From positions 665,647 to 729,646 of the forward strand of contig VUYV01000123.1 of the NCBI GenBank assembly GCA_008711295.1: a stretch of DNA of 64,000 nucleotides, in the 5' to 3' direction. Source of the DNA: Anarhynchus alexandrinus. Its lineage: Eukaryota; Chordata; Aves; Charadriiformes; Charadriidae. The notes beneath the pieces were generated by a model. The model did no database searches and was not told the DNA's origin. It saw only the letters and a list, made by a program, of their open reading frames with translations. The stretch's first letter is position 1. Every line of letters begins with the position of its first letter. A program made the position numbers and the translations under genes. This document shows positions 1 through 13,350 of the stretch, in pieces.

Positions 1-3000
1 CCCCCCCCCCCAATAATTAAAAAAGGGTAAACATTTATTTTTTTCCCCATTTTGCTGGGAGAGCTCCAGAAACCAGAAGCAAATGAGGGAGAAGCAGCAG
101 CAGCAGAGACCACCAGCAAACAGCAGCTGCGATGTGAAACAGCAGGACAAAACCACTCACAAGAAGAGAAAGGGCTGGTCCTCCCCAGTAGAAGTTTGTG
201 CAAACACGAAAGCAACCAGCAAACACTTCCAGCAAAGTAAAAGTTCAATCCAAAAGCAGTGAATAACTAAAAGGAAGGTTGAGAAAAGTCCAGCGTTGCC
301 ACAGAAATGACCAGTAATGCTTTATTTAACTCTTGAAATTTGGGGCAGGGGGAGAAAAATGAATGTCTTTCAACTGTACTGAGATACTGTACTGATAAAC
401 ATACTAGTGTTATTCTCCACTGAGAATATTTTCCCTAACCCAGAGGAAACTGTGCTAGACAGGCTTTTTTTTTTTTCTTTTTTTCTCATGGTAATAAGAT
501 AAAAAGAATAATGACAATGCAATCTAATGAGAAACATTTATTCAGTAATGTCCCACTATCTGAAGGAAAGTTAATCACCTAAACACAAAAATGTTCTAAA
601 AAAAATAATATACGGGCAACTTATACGTAAGCATTGTTAAGGATGGACTAGAAGGAAGAATCTAGTACAGTGGGTGGAAACGGGATAGCTACAGGGAAGC
701 CAGAATGCGGGTTTTCTCTTTTTTCATTTTTAAGTGCATAAAATAAGCTGACAGGTTAGAGGAACATTATTAACAATACTTGCATTACAACTGTAGAAAG
801 CTGAATTTGCACAAAATGGTTTTGAAACTATTATTTTGCAAAATTATATTGCCTTCTAATAAAACCCTCTCTCTTTTTTCCTAGGCCCAATTCCAAATCA
901 AGTCACCACCTTTTGCTGTCACATCCATCATGTTTTTGAAGAACAATAAAGAAAAAAAATAAAGCTTGAGGCTTCATGAAGTTCTGCAAAGTTTCCACGA
1001 TTACTGTGAATGTTGTATGAAATGTCAGGATGGTGGAAGGTTATGTAGCATCCTCTCATAAACAAATTTTACTTATTTATCATTCTACAGCCTGCAGTTT
1101 CCCTTTTAGCCATAGCCCAGCCCTCTCCCCTGCCAAAAAAAAAAAAAGAAAAAGAGAACACTCTGAGCAAATATCATGTTATGATCAAGATTTCTCTGGA
1201 AAAGGGTAAAAAGAGTACTTTGAAAGGTGTTAAAATATCTGGGCTTTTTTTTTTTTTTTTTTGGAGGGTAGTGTATCTCATTACTACAATACTCAGGCCT
1301 ACTCTCCTTTATTCTCCTTTTTAAATTCAGAAACAATTGATTTCTCTGGGAATATTCACCACAGCACTTGTCACTCAGTCTATGCCTTCTATTGAAATTG
1401 GCTTCGGGTGTTGATACATTTATTTTGATTCTTTGATGCCCTCCACCACTCAAGTGGTCTCTGAATAGCTCGGTCATATGTGCGACTCCCTAGTATGTTC
1501 ACAATATGGATGAAACTGTTACCATTCATCTAAGGACTGTTTTTATCTTACCCGCCATCCTTTTCATACTTGGCTAAGGGATTTGTCTTTTGTGGCTGGG
1601 CCACACTGGTGTACCTACACTACTAAGAAATAAGGGAGAGAACAATTTCAAGAACTCGATCCTGCTATTTGTTTAGTGGCCTATATTCTGGCTACTTCTC
1701 CAGCTACTGCAGAAGGGCTTAATCCTATAGCAACGTAGACATGAGGCAGTCCTGAGCAGCCCAGCGATAGCCACTGGCCTAGTGTGTCCCACCTTCTTCA
1801 AGCATGGACACCCAGCACTGCTCCTGCAGGTTAACACAAGACCTGTCGGCCTACTCCACAAAGATGCTGATTATGACTGAGTTTATATGTACTTCAAGAC
1901 CCTCCTCTCCTACTATAGGCATTTTTCTTTTTTCTCCTGCATGTCTTCTTTTTATCATCAGGGAAGTAATTAGAGCTATAATACATAGAAAATGAATGAG
2001 AGAGGATTACAAAGGGCTCTTTCTCCCTGCTGTTTTCCTTTATTCTTTTCATCTATTTCATCTAATTCCTGTTGTCCTCCAGGCATCTCTGAATTGTTTA
2101 GAGGTGTAATTAATGATGAAAATCCTTCCAGTTGTTACATGCATGTGGTCATGCATGCACACTTCAGTGCTCTTCAAAGGAAGAACCCTGATACAAATAT
2201 GTATATACACAAAAAAAGAAATTTGACCAGCTTTTCTACTGTCTGGTAGCAACATACTTTTTTTAAACCCTCTTAATATTTAACAGCAATTCAAATGCAT
2301 GTAACAGAACCCACCATACAACAGCCTTAAGAACGTGACACAAAATAGCTGGATAAAGTGGCAATCAGAAGAGGAAATGAGTTTTTTCCAAGCAGGAGAA
2401 ATGTTACAACCCAGCGTAGCTCAAGGGCAGATTGCTCACCCACATTGCTTCCTTCAGGACTGTTTTGAGTTTTGGTTTCCTAAAAGGGGGTTTCCATATG
2501 GAAATTCAGTGAAGAGCAAAACAAAACTAGCCAAGAAGTTTATGAAATGACAAAGTTTGAATGAATAAAAAATACATGCTATTTTAAATGCATGTCAGAT
2601 ATGTGAAGACTTGTGTTTCTCAGATTAAAAAGATAAATTGAGTGCATTGTGTTCTACATGTATGTTTACAAATAAGACTGGATCAAAATTAACTGCTGAG
2701 CCCAAACATCTCCATAGAAGAAATAATAATTCTGATGAAAGGTCAGTACTGCTTATGTGTGTACTCATTACTAGAATTATACAGTCTCAGTTGACATTAT
2801 TCTGTTCATTTTTTACGTGTTTACTTAATATGCACAATAAAAGTCTATGGGATTCTGGAAATAGGATAAGACGTTACTGTCCCAGATAACCTGATACAAA
2901 AATTACTTCTTATCCCCTCATCCATTAAAATAAGGCACATGGACCAGCTGAGACAGGTTGATGAGTGTTTAGCTGCAGGGAACCCTGGTTTCCTGGGATG

Positions 3001-5799
3001 TGTCCACTGCAAGAAATGACTCAACTTATTTTTCAAGCTATAGGATCAACAGCCTGTTGGCTTGGCAGGGGGCTTTGAAACGGCAGGGACAGGCCTTGGA
3101 GGTCTCCCTGGCTTTAGAATCCTTGTGACCCACTGCATGGGGCAGTCACCACCGTCTTTTGACCTAGAGACCCTGACATCTGTAGGCTTGGTAGTCTGTC
3201 ACAGTAGGCTTTACGAGGCAGATTTATGCTTAAATAGTGTGCTTGTGAGTACTTTCACGTTTCCACTTCTGTAATTGGCAAGATTCCTTTCTCATGTTTG
3301 GTAAAACCCAAACCAACAAAAAATTCAAGGCAATTGGTACCAACCAACCAAATCTCTTCAGCGAGTGCTGCCTAGTAAATGTCCCGCATATAATATCTGA
3401 ATATGCAGGGATTTAACAAAAATGTCAGTGTTAACATCTGCAAAATTCTGCTACTGCACCTACTACAAGGACCGGCTGTCAGCTCTCTGCATTTGGGGTG
3501 ATAATTATTTCAGAGCACACTACGTGCAAAAGAGTATACATTTCCTGTTCTTCCAAGGAGGCAACAACCAAATCTAGTGACATCATTCTGATCCTTAGAC
3601 AGGCATATACATAGAAAGACTTTTTTCTTGATTTAAGTGTTAACTGCGTGTTTATGTGTGGGGGGAATGTGTGTTTGAGTACACACGATGAAAATTCTTA
3701 CAGTGTGTATGGCTTTTGCTACTCATAGTGCTGAGGTCTGTGATTTTAGTAAATATATGATTGATTCCCTCTTAGTTTATGCACTGGGAATTAATTCTCT
3801 CAAAATGCCAGATGTACTGTATGATGCTTAGCTTAGTGAAATTACAGATATAGAATGGAAAAGAAAAATAACCCCAAAAAGTGTACATTTAAAACTAAAT
3901 CAAGCCATCAACTACTTCCAGCCACCTAATAGTCTCCAGGGAAATTCCCATAATGTGGTCCTTATTGCTTAATCATTTATTGTTGTTAAAACAGCATTTA
4001 TAGCTTTGTTATGATTAGGTATATGATTAACCCATGAAGGTTTCAAATATACAGGGCTGGATCAGTAACTGATAGGAATTCCAGTTTTTCCCTTTGATAT
4101 AAGAGAATTACTGTGGACAGAACAACCTAGAGAAGCACTGAAGACAGTTGGTTACTGTGCTTACTTAGAAGTCAAAGTGAAAATACTTTGAGAAGAAGAG
4201 GGAAAATTCCTGAGCTCCTCCCTTTAATCTGCACCAAAAGGACATAGGAGCTTCTGAGTCCAGAGGGAAAAAGAGACAGTAGGAAAAGAAGGTCAGAACA
4301 GAACTACTGACTAGGCTGAATTTGAAGGAGACCAGTTGACATCATTCTGTAGGCATGTTGAACTTGTCATTAAAAAGTAGGAGAAAGACTGTCTTTACTG
4401 GGGCAGTTAAAGAAGACACAGATTCTTTTTTTTTTTCAGCTTTTGATATATGAAACAGTTTATACCCTAATAACATCTAGCAGCTCTGCACTACTGAAGT
4501 CAGTCAGGTTTGTGTGTTGGTTGGTTTTTTTTTTTTAATGATTCCCATTGCGTTATGATACTGGGCCCATATGCTGGGAACTGTAATATGGAAAAATAAC
4601 CTTAAAAAAAAAAAAAAGACTATTCATTACTGGAAACTTTGTGAAATATGGGAAGGGGACAAGCCATGCACTTCTGTTACTTAATATATGAGACTGGAAC
4701 TGATTAGCTGTGCAATGAAAAGCCCACGGTAGGATTACTTGATGTTTTCCTTTATCTCACAAAAGTGTATGTTGGAAGTAGGTGACTGTTTATCCTTGCT
4801 AGTTATGTGAAATTCAGGGTGGTGCCTTCTGAAGTTCTGAATGGCTGAAAAGGGACATCTGTGAAGCCCGAGATGGCCATCAGTGTAAACTCTTCCTTTT
4901 GTATCTTATCTTTCTAACTCCTATCTGGCCAAAATGACAGTTATAACTCTTTATATAACCGTTTATTATTCTTAGTCTGTCTATTATTCCGTTGTTTGGC
5001 CAAGACTCGTCAGTTACTTTTAAGATTTATATAGTGTCACTGCTGGCACTGCGTAAACTCTGAGTATTAGTAAGAGGCAGCAAATCTTCATGTGGCTTTG
5101 CACATTTCTTTTCATTCTTTTTTTCTGGTCATAAATGAAGTTCAGTTTTGCATATGCATAAACGTCCACAAACCTTGCTGGAAAGCAATATTTCAAAAGA
5201 ATTTGTTTTGGTGCAAAATCACAGCAGATTTCCATTTGGATTCAATGTTGTTTGCACAGTGCTACATTCTAACCTGGAACTGAAATTTCAAAAGTTTTAA
5301 TTTGATTCTGCACTTTTTCCACTTTTATTTTAGAAACAACACACACTAATTTGGGAATCCTTTCTTTCCCTTCCTCTTCATCCTGCACTGAGGTTAAAAT
5401 TCTGAATGTACTTGCAGTGCCAGGATTGTGGAATATAAGTTCCTCCTATGGAATATCCTATAGGAATAAAATCTACAAAATTGTCTGTGGCAGCTGGGAA
5501 GGAAGGGGCCACCCACTCTCTTACCTGTTCCGTCACACTGACCTAAGCATTAAGGTGGAAATGTTTAAAATAAAAGTATCTGCTCCTGTGGGTTAAAATG
5601 ATGTGAAGATGAGTTTAGGAACATCAGCTGGATCTCTCTAGCAAAAATAAGCCCCTGAATGGATTATACCAATTTCTGAATCACTTATCTGGCAGAAAAA
5701 AATAGAAAGCTAATGGCTAAATTGCAATTTGCTCCTTGACAAATAGAATTAGGTAAGTAGTAAGTGAATATTAAGTGCTTTTAGAAGTCCTGCATTAAT
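1..5799. other. AT-rich unique DNA, no gene recognised
   Basis: No coding region is supported here. The window opens on a run of 11 C, which may be a contig edge or a homopolymer. Bases 35-240 are a CAG/purine-rich patch open on both strands, but the products are low-complexity and unlike any protein I know. A-runs and T-runs at 1135-1147 and 1245-1262 create a frame on the minus strand (1106-1477) whose product is full of lysine and phenylalanine runs. A possible terminal exon at 885-965 is listed separately. I saw nothing else recognisable. Confidence 0.6.
854..965 (+). other. Possible 3' terminal exon (acceptor plus poly(A) signals)
   Basis: A consensus-like 3' splice site is visible: a CTAAT branch-point-like motif at 855-859, a pyrimidine tract at about 866-882 and CTAG ending at 884. 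About 60 bases later come two AATAAA hexamers (945-950 and 958-963). Two frames stay open for about 20-25 codons from 885 before stopping. This is the arrangement of a short last exon of a coding gene or a lncRNA, but no protein was recognised and such signals occur by chance in AT-rich DNA. Confidence 0.2.
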
Positions 5800-5900
5800 A
5801 ATTTGTGGTTATGACCATTCAGATTGGCCAGCATTGTTAAGGTGAACACTCAGCACCTCACAGGATCAGGCCCTCTATCTTCATGCAAGAGGGCTGAGTC
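5800..5900. repeat. Possible ancient amniote repeat scrap
   Basis: The stretch around 5850-5875, reading CAGCACCTCACAGGATCAGG and then CCC, resembles the end of an old interspersed repeat that I associate with reptile and bird genomes. The match is short and from memory; the family is not named and the ends are approximate. Confidence 0.25.
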
Positions 5901-8167
5901 CAAAATTGTGACTGCAGAGTTATTTCATAATGGACAGCAATTACGACGGAAATGAAAAAAAATATTAAAGAAGACAAATCTTTGTGAAGGTTTGTTATCT
6001 TTCCCATAATTGCTGTCCTGCAACCAGTTGTTATTTGCCAAAGTAACCACATATATCCCAAACTGTTTTTGTTTGTTCCAATAAAAACCCCATATCCCTC
6101 ATGAACTTCCTGGCAAAGAGAAGAGAACCTTGAGTACCCAATATCTGTAATGCTAAGCTTTTAAATTTATCTTCCTTCTCCTATATGGCAGTCTTAACAA
6201 AGGATGGTGTCACTGGCATAAAACAAAAAACGCAATTTTTTTCAAGATAAGGTTTGTAGGTGACAATGACTCATCAATTATTCTCTGCTAGTTTCATAAG
6301 AACTTATTATGATCTACCTGTACCTGAGGTTTTAAACTTTCAACAACTCTAGTTGGTCATAACTTGATGGGTCAGTTGTTTGATTAATTTGAGCCTTCCA
6401 ATACCTTTTGTTCTCATTTTTCTTTCTGGCAGTGTAATTATTAGTTACATTATAGATGAGTATGAATGGTTGTGTCAACATATTTCAGGTTGTAATGAGG
6501 AAAATATATAGGGGTATAATAAAGATAATGTGGCTTCAGCGATACTTTGTGAGCATGTCTCTTGATTTATGCTGTTTTTAAAACTGCAGCGATAACATTC
6601 TTGGAAGTAAACATTGTGAGGTTTTGTTACGCTCAATGTCACTCTGAAGACATATTCCAGTTGGCTGGAGCCTGTGGCTGCAGCTGTCTCTACTTCATTA
6701 CACCACTTCTAGCACCTGCAGCTTTAGGAAATAACTAAGATTTTCAGCTGACATCTTCTAGGCATTTATTTATGCCGCAACTTAGAATGATTTAATCTGT
6801 ATGCTGGAGGGGAGTGTTCTTTCGTTAAGGGCAGCAACTGATGAGAAGAAAATGTGCTTTAATAATGAAAAGCAATCGTTTGTATCACCCTACAGAGGAG
6901 AAAAAATGAGGTTAAACTAATGTTAATCTAACAAGCAGACAAAGATAATGAATTTCCAATGTTTATACACCCATTCTAGTTTATCCTTCCCTTTCCATTT
7001 TGGGGGATTTTTAGGACTCTCTAATGTTGTGAGCTATTATATATTACACTGCTGTTTGTATTTTAACACAAGATAATAAATTAGAGATATTGGCACCATC
7101 ACACTTTAATTAAAAGTGTGCTCTCCTTTGTCATTTGGATTCTTCTTTAAAGAAACACACTTTTCTGACCCTTCATAAATATAGCATTATGAAAGATTCC
7201 TCACTCCTTACATAAATATATTCTGAGCTTTAAGAACATGAAACTAGTCCTACTGCTATCTACATCATGCTTAAAATCAATCCCAGTGTAAGAGGTATTT
7301 GGGAGGGAGGATCTTAGAGATGTTAGAGTGTTCTACTGAATTTGTAGAAACAATGAAATGAGATTCAACTGGGAATTAAGCTCTAGTATATTAAATATTT
7401 CATAAATATTATACTGACTTTAGCAAGCATTCTAATTCACTTTATTTCTCTACACTTTAATGTAATATGTAGTCTTAAAAACACATTAGCAGAATTGCAC
7501 AGAGATGAACCAATTGCTCTCCATGGATTTACTCTTCTCAAGGATCCCCCTGGCTACAGGTGTTTCACATTAAGTCTACCATTACCTGGAAAAGTATTAC
7601 AAATTTATTCCAATGAAGAACAGGGTGTAGCCTCTGGCCATTAGAAGAGATATTTTCATTACATTGTCTTCAGCTGTGGAGCTTTAATGTCCATTTTTGG
7701 GCAAACTTAATTCTTCTTTATTAGATTCCAAAATTTTTCCCCACCAAATTTCATCTGCTGGATTTTATGTAAAAAACAATAAAAGTCATAAATGTGCCAG
7801 GTACTTTATATGTTGACTTATGAGAAGATGTAAGTAAAAATTTAGGGGAAGATGCAAGAAAAAAAAAAAAAAAAACTTAGAAGAAAAATGACAAATGACA
7901 ACCTCTAATCATTAATTGAAAATAGCATGTGATACTTTGCTTTGTTAAAATAAATCCACTGAACCACTGGAACAAAAATTGTCTGATTGAAACCTGGAGG
8001 AAAATTATGTAAAATACACATAGTGATATTTGCAAACATTTAATGTCAAGCTATGTTTCTATTGAAACTGGAATTTTGAGAACTCTGAATTGACAATTCA
8101 TTTCAGTTACTTAAGGAAAAAAACCCCATGCCTACCTTGATCCTCTTTTGGCATTAGCCTTTCTTGA
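5901..8167. other. AT-rich DNA with conserved-looking stretches, no gene
   Basis: No gene is supported. The sub-regions 6560-6800 and 7030-7170 are less repetitive than their surroundings and carry homeodomain-like TAATTA cores and E-box or CAGCTG-like motifs, so they are weak candidates for conserved non-coding DNA. An A-run lies at about 7859-7876. Nothing else was recognised. Confidence 0.4.
7100..7120. repeat. 8-bp inverted repeat around a TAATTA core
   Basis: The arms CACACTTT and AAAGTGTG are perfect complements separated by AATTA. The centre therefore includes a homeodomain-type core. This is directly visible; function is unknown. Confidence 0.8.
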
Positions 8168-8232
8168 AACAGAAGGTTGTACTTGATGACCTTCAGTGAT
8201 TCTTTCTGATGAACATTTCTACGATTCCATGA
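8168..8232 (+). mobile_element. Old CR1 LINE, 3' tail only
   Basis: The pattern is the degraded CR1 3' end: a GGTTG-T-ACTTGATGACCTTCAG segment followed about 30 bases later by ACGATTCCATGA, which corresponds to the CR1 terminal octamer repeats. About 65 bases are recognisable, so this is a severely 5'-truncated or heavily eroded copy in plus orientation. Confidence 0.5.
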
Positions 8233-11200
8233 GAATAACATTTTGATATGTAGCTGTATAAAATATTAAAATATAAGAGAATTCTAGGTTAAAACTGAAG
8301 ACAAATATAATAAAGGTGTACAAATGCTTCTTGAAAAGCTTGGTGTCAGTTCCAGATTCCCCGCATGTACTAATAGAGTTTATTTACCAGGCATATTGAC
8401 ATTCTCAAAAGAGAGTTACTCCCGGAAATAATTATATATTATGATGTCTTTGTGATACCACAGATCTTCTGTGTACTTAGGATGAAAAATAGCTGTGGTA
8501 CCTCAGATATTGCCTTGCAAAAGCTGTAGGTAATTTTTACTGTTTCATAAACAATTGTAAGTGATCAGAATTATTATTGTGCAGTGGTTTTGGGGGTATA
8601 TTTCCTGGAAGGCATGCAGGTGTGTGATATTGGTCACATACAGCTACAGGAACTGAGCTGTATGAAAATGAAAATATTATATAGCATTTGGCCAGAACAC
8701 ATGTGGTGTGTTAATTACTAGCTTCTGTGAGTTTCAGCAGAATGAAGGTTGTAAGCAATTTTCTGAAAAACACATAAACAAGGAGAAAGGAAATGCATGT
8801 ATTTCTTATTTCATTTGTGGCTGAAGTTATTAAAAATGAAGGAATGCTTTTACTAAGCACAATTATAAGAAGAAATGCAATATGAAGATCTGTATTACAG
8901 TATGTGATGCAAATTCTGTAAATGATGCAGCAATTGCTGTAGCAATTTAGAAGCTTAAAGAATTGTTTTTGTAAAGGTAGACTATGGATTTTGGTAAGTG
9001 GTAAACAGAATGCTTACTGCAGGAACTTGGAGAACCCTTTGAATTTTCAAATACTCATATATTAAAGGTTTAAATTCTGTGTTAACATCCAATCTTCTAA
9101 ACTATTTATTTGTAAATAATTAAAAATACACTAATGACCCTATTATCCATTAGGGGAGGTATGTAGACTGGACATCAAGCAGTTAAGTCTATAAACCGAG
9201 AGGTCTAAGTCTATCCTGAAGTGATTAAGAACGGGAATCTCAGAAGCCCTATGCATCATCAGGAAATCATATAAACTCATTAGCTTGTAGGATGAAGTCT
9301 TAGTATAGTATAAATATGGCCCCTCAAAATCAGTGCCTGAAATTCAGATAGGAACTGGGTTCCTATCAGCCACTTCTGGCCCTGTTTCATGTCAGATTCC
9401 TGCTGTGAATTTAAAATTTCTGCCACTTTCAGTGAGATAAGATTGTTCTTGCATTCTCAAAAAAGCTTTCTGTCCTATCATAGCAGGTGTTCAAGTGGCT
9501 GGTGGATTCATCTGACAGTTGTTGGCTCAGTTTGCTAAGAAACAGGGATGCAAACTCAACTATTCAGCTATCCAGATGGGTTTTCTTGCAAGCTCTTCTG
9601 AAGAAACGTTATCAATCTATTCTGTTGAAGTATTGTGTCTTTATAAAACATGCTAGGGATTATTTTAATTGTTAAGAAACCTCTTGAGAGACTTTTTAGG
9701 AAGAATAGCAATGCTTGAGAATCTGTAGCAGGGGTGAGATTGTGCGTGTGAAGAAACTTGACCCTTTAGTCATCAAAGAGCCAGAAAGACAGAGGGATCA
9801 TACAACAGGTGAGGGCTTGCTGTGACAATTTCAGAGGATATACTTGCAGTCTATTCAGAGCAGGACTTAGAAAACCAGATCTCATTCCCAAATGGAGGAA
9901 CTCTTCCCAACTTGCTGAAGAGTTTGACAATGCTACTTACCCCTGAGTATTTGCCTGTTGGTTTTGCTACGAGTTGTAGAAGATTTTGCTTATTGAGACC
10001 TTTGAGACTATGCAATATAGCTTATTGAGGCTATGTAATACAGCTAAAGCACTACAGTGATAAGCACTGTTATAGACTACCTACCATTACTTTATTTCTT
10101 TCATACATTCAGAACAGACAGCATTTTTCCTGTCTTCATTATGCCTTTTCCATTGTTATAAAAATAAAAAAAAACAAACAAACCATAAGGAAGTGATTTT
10201 GCTGGTATGAAGATCTGCTACAATGATTAATTAAACATGAGCATTTTAGAAAAAAGCAAAACAAAACAAAATTGCTTAATCCAAATAATTTATCATGTCC
10301 ATAAGCATTCACAGTATTGAGAACTAAGTTCAAGATTTTTCAATAATGTGTATAGCTACATAATGGGCTTTTTAGAAGTCCTTTAGCACAAAGCTACCAG
10401 CTATTCGAACTGAAACTAGACACTGTTTAGTTCTGAAAATCTGTAGAGGTACTTATTTCTATATAGAAGTATGCCCCAAAATTTAATCCTTAAACTAGAT
10501 GAAGAAATCTTTTAAGGACAATGACAGATAGTCCTATTTGTTCCTTCATGCCAGAAACCAAAGTTTTACTACCCTTTGGGTAATAAAGACTCTTAGGAAA
10601 GAGAAAATCCTTTGTAACACATCTCCAGCTGACCTACATAGAGAAGAGTAACATTTTCTGGTGACAGTCCTATGTATAATAAACTAATTTGGAAATAAAC
10701 TCTGAATGTTGAATTTCTTAAAGGAAAACACTGGAGCCTGAGCACTGGAGAAGCCTATGTGACAATCCAAATATGAGATATAGATCCTGGACCTCTAACT
10801 CATTCAAAGTCATCTTGCAAAGAAACACCGTTGCCACCATCTGTCGAGAAGTAGCTCCGACAGAGTTATTCAAGATGCCTAATTTTTCATGTTTGTTCTC
10901 TATTTGGTCAGTTAAGAGAAATGCAAACCTCAGAATTTGATTAGGAACCTAAGTTTAGGTCTTTTAATTTGTGGCAGAAGTCTCCCCCTCTCCAGCTACT
11001 ATAATGAGAGTCTTGGAAAATTAATCCATTAATTGGAAGTAATCTTTTTCAATATGCTCTCTCATTTCCTTTACAGTAGTAGAGAGTAAATATCTCTTTA
11101 CCTGAGTCGAATGAACAAAATTAGAACCTGTAGATATTCCCTTAAAGACAATACAACTTTAAAAACTTGAGATTGATGAAGTAATGCAGATCACGTGTAC

Positions 11201-11454
11201 AGTCTTTAAAAAGTTTTTTGTCCCTCTTTTTCTAAGCCACAGTCTAATGAGAAAAAAAACTCAACCATTTTAGCAAACTTACTTTGATTAGTTTTGTAAT
11301 TAGTATTTGTAAGTACAGGTTTTTGTAAAATTTTAAAGGTAATGACAAGAAGGAAGAGAAACATCAAGTGATCACTGCAAATCTGATTACAAAGATGGTT
11401 ACTTTTTGAAATGTTGAAATGCTTTATCAAATATTTGGAAGTTTAACTGCATAG
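8233..11454. other. AT-rich unique DNA, no gene recognised
   Basis: No exon, RNA gene or mobile element was recognised. Open frames here are short and unremarkable. A perfect 9-bp inverted repeat with a 3-base loop is at 9347-9367 (arms GATAGGAAC and GTTCCTATC). Confidence 0.55.
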
Positions 11455-12147
11455 AGGTTAGAGAATAACAGGAAGTACAGACATGCTGCTGAAAAGGATC
11501 TGTGGGTTATAACAGATCACAAGCTGAAAATGATCAACAAAATTAGTTTACTGCAGAGATTATATACATGCAAGGCAAACAGCATAATGAAACACATAAA
11601 CATTGTATGCATTGTTTAAGTGACATATGAAGTAGCTAAATTCTGTTTGGCTTTGGTTAGGCCTCAGATGGAATATTATGTCAAGTTTTGGGCTTTGTGC
11701 TTCAAGAAGGATACAAACCAATTGGATTGGGTCCAAAAGAAAATAAAAAGAATGGTTACAGGTCTAGAAAACATAACCTCTGAAGAAAAATTGAAGGAAT
11801 TAGGCTTGTTTAGTCTAGAGCTGAGGAGACTGAAGGGAACTATGACAGCAGGCTACAGAGAGGTAAAAATAGGAGATGGGAATAAACAGTTTTCCATGCC
11901 CAGCATGAATAGCAGCAACGTAAAACAGAATTAAGTGAAGCTAAGGCTAAACATTAGTAAAAATTTTCTAGCAGCAAAGCTAGTTGAGCTGTGAAAGGAC
12001 AGTCTTAAGCAATGCCCCCTTATGTGGGAGCAAATAGTAAAACCTCTTTGTGGAATGATACAGGTATACTATGTCTTTGAGTCAGGAAATGGATTGCATA
12101 ACTCCTTGTGATCCTCTCCAGCTCCATCGTTTATGATTTTATGATTA
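11455..12147 (+). mobile_element. Old CR1 LINE, ORF2 C-terminal part and 3' end
   Basis: A decayed CR1 non-LTR retrotransposon fragment in plus orientation. Near 11485-11530 the translated sequence reads like the CR1 block AEKDLGV--DHKLNM. An open stretch at 11620-11934 gives the downstream part: LALVRPQMEYYVKFWA, then a W/VQKK-KRMVTGLEN block and [18 protein letters not shown], all characteristic of the CR1 ORF2 region after the reverse-transcriptase fingers and palm. The fragment ends at 12131-12146 with TTATGATTTTATGATT, an eroded form of the CR1 3' octamer repeat. It is 5'-truncated, lacks the catalytic core and cannot encode an active enzyme. Its wording resembles old CR1 lineages shared with turtles and crocodilians rather than the younger avian copies nearby. 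Confidence 0.85.
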
Positions 12148-13133
12148 CTTATTTTGCATTCTTTTTATTAGATATGATGTAGGACATACTGTAAACAATA
12201 CACGTTAGATTATGTGATAAAAGCTTATCTGAACACCCAGAAAGGAGCACAGAGAAACAATGGCAAGTGGGGGACCCCAGGCCAACCCCAGGAGCCAGCA
12301 GCCCATCAGAGGTCCATCTCCACAAACCTAGAGGAGCACAGATGCCCAAAGTCACACGGGAATCTTAATTAAAGACTCATAGGAAGTGACACACTGTCAC
12401 TGGTACCTTCCAGAGCTGTCCCAGGAGACCCTCAGGCCCAGTATCCTGGTGTGAAACCCCTCAAGATGAGTCAATAGCAGAGCATCTTTTGGACTGAGGG
12501 GGTTGCTGTCTGGGGTATGGGGTGTGTTATGGCATGCATGGGAAGAGCATATTGGGTTATACAAAACTTTCTATGGGATGTTTAGAAGATGAACCAAAGG
12601 TGGGGAAAGGGATGGTTTTAGCTGATTTGTGGAGGAACAAGTGTGGGAAAATTGAAGAGTAAGAAGCTAAAAGGGACCAGCCTTGTGTAAACAGTTGCTG
12701 GTGGATATACTTGTCTGGTCATTCCCTCTGCCTGAGCAGTGTGGTCTGTCCTATGTTCTTATTAAATCCCTTTCTAGTTCTTTTCCTGGGTGAGGGCTCT
12801 GTATTCAGTATGTGTACATTTGTGTATGGGGGTCTGGTGCAGCAACTGGAGTCAGACCATAGGTTGGAGGGTCCATATGCATGGGTGCAGGGACTAGAAA
12901 GACTGGACTTCGTGAAACCAAATGCCAGTAAGTGGGGTGGGACCATGGGTCACAGGGGCCCGTGTCTCTCTGCTGCCAGCAAGTGAAATGAGTGTGGGTG
13001 TCTGAGTGCATGATCACTAGTGAAGATCAAGCTGGACTAGCCAGTGAGTAGATGAAGTGGCCTGGGAGCCAGTATGTATGTGTCTCAAAGGTCAAGACCA
13101 CAGGAGGGGCTGGACGTTGGGGACCAGGGGAGT

Positions 13134-13176
13134 TGTGTGTGTGTGTGTGTGTGTGTGCGTGTGCATGCGCGTGTGA
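13134..13176. repeat. (TG)n microsatellite
   Basis: A pure TG run of 24 bases (13134-13157) is followed by interrupted purine-pyrimidine alternation with CG and CATGCGCG steps. Such alternation favours Z-DNA. Confidence 0.95.
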
Positions 13177-13329
13177 GTACATGATGGTCTGTACCAGAAG
13201 CTGGTGTGGGGATGTAGACTCGGGGCTTATGTGTCTCAGTACCAGCAAATGGGGAGACTGGGATCCAGGGGCAGCTCCTGGGCAGACTGAGTGAGCACAG
13301 CTGCTGCAGGGATCCACCTTGCACATTTG

Positions 13330-13350
13330 TATATATAAATATATATATAT
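13330..13350. repeat. AT dinucleotide microsatellite
   Basis: TATATATAAATATATATATA-type run inside the GC-rich block. Directly visible. Confidence 0.9.

Noticed and set aside
1106..1477. 123-codon open frame on the minus strand
   Set aside because: Lysine and phenylalanine runs come from poly(A)/poly(T) stretches; no family resemblance.
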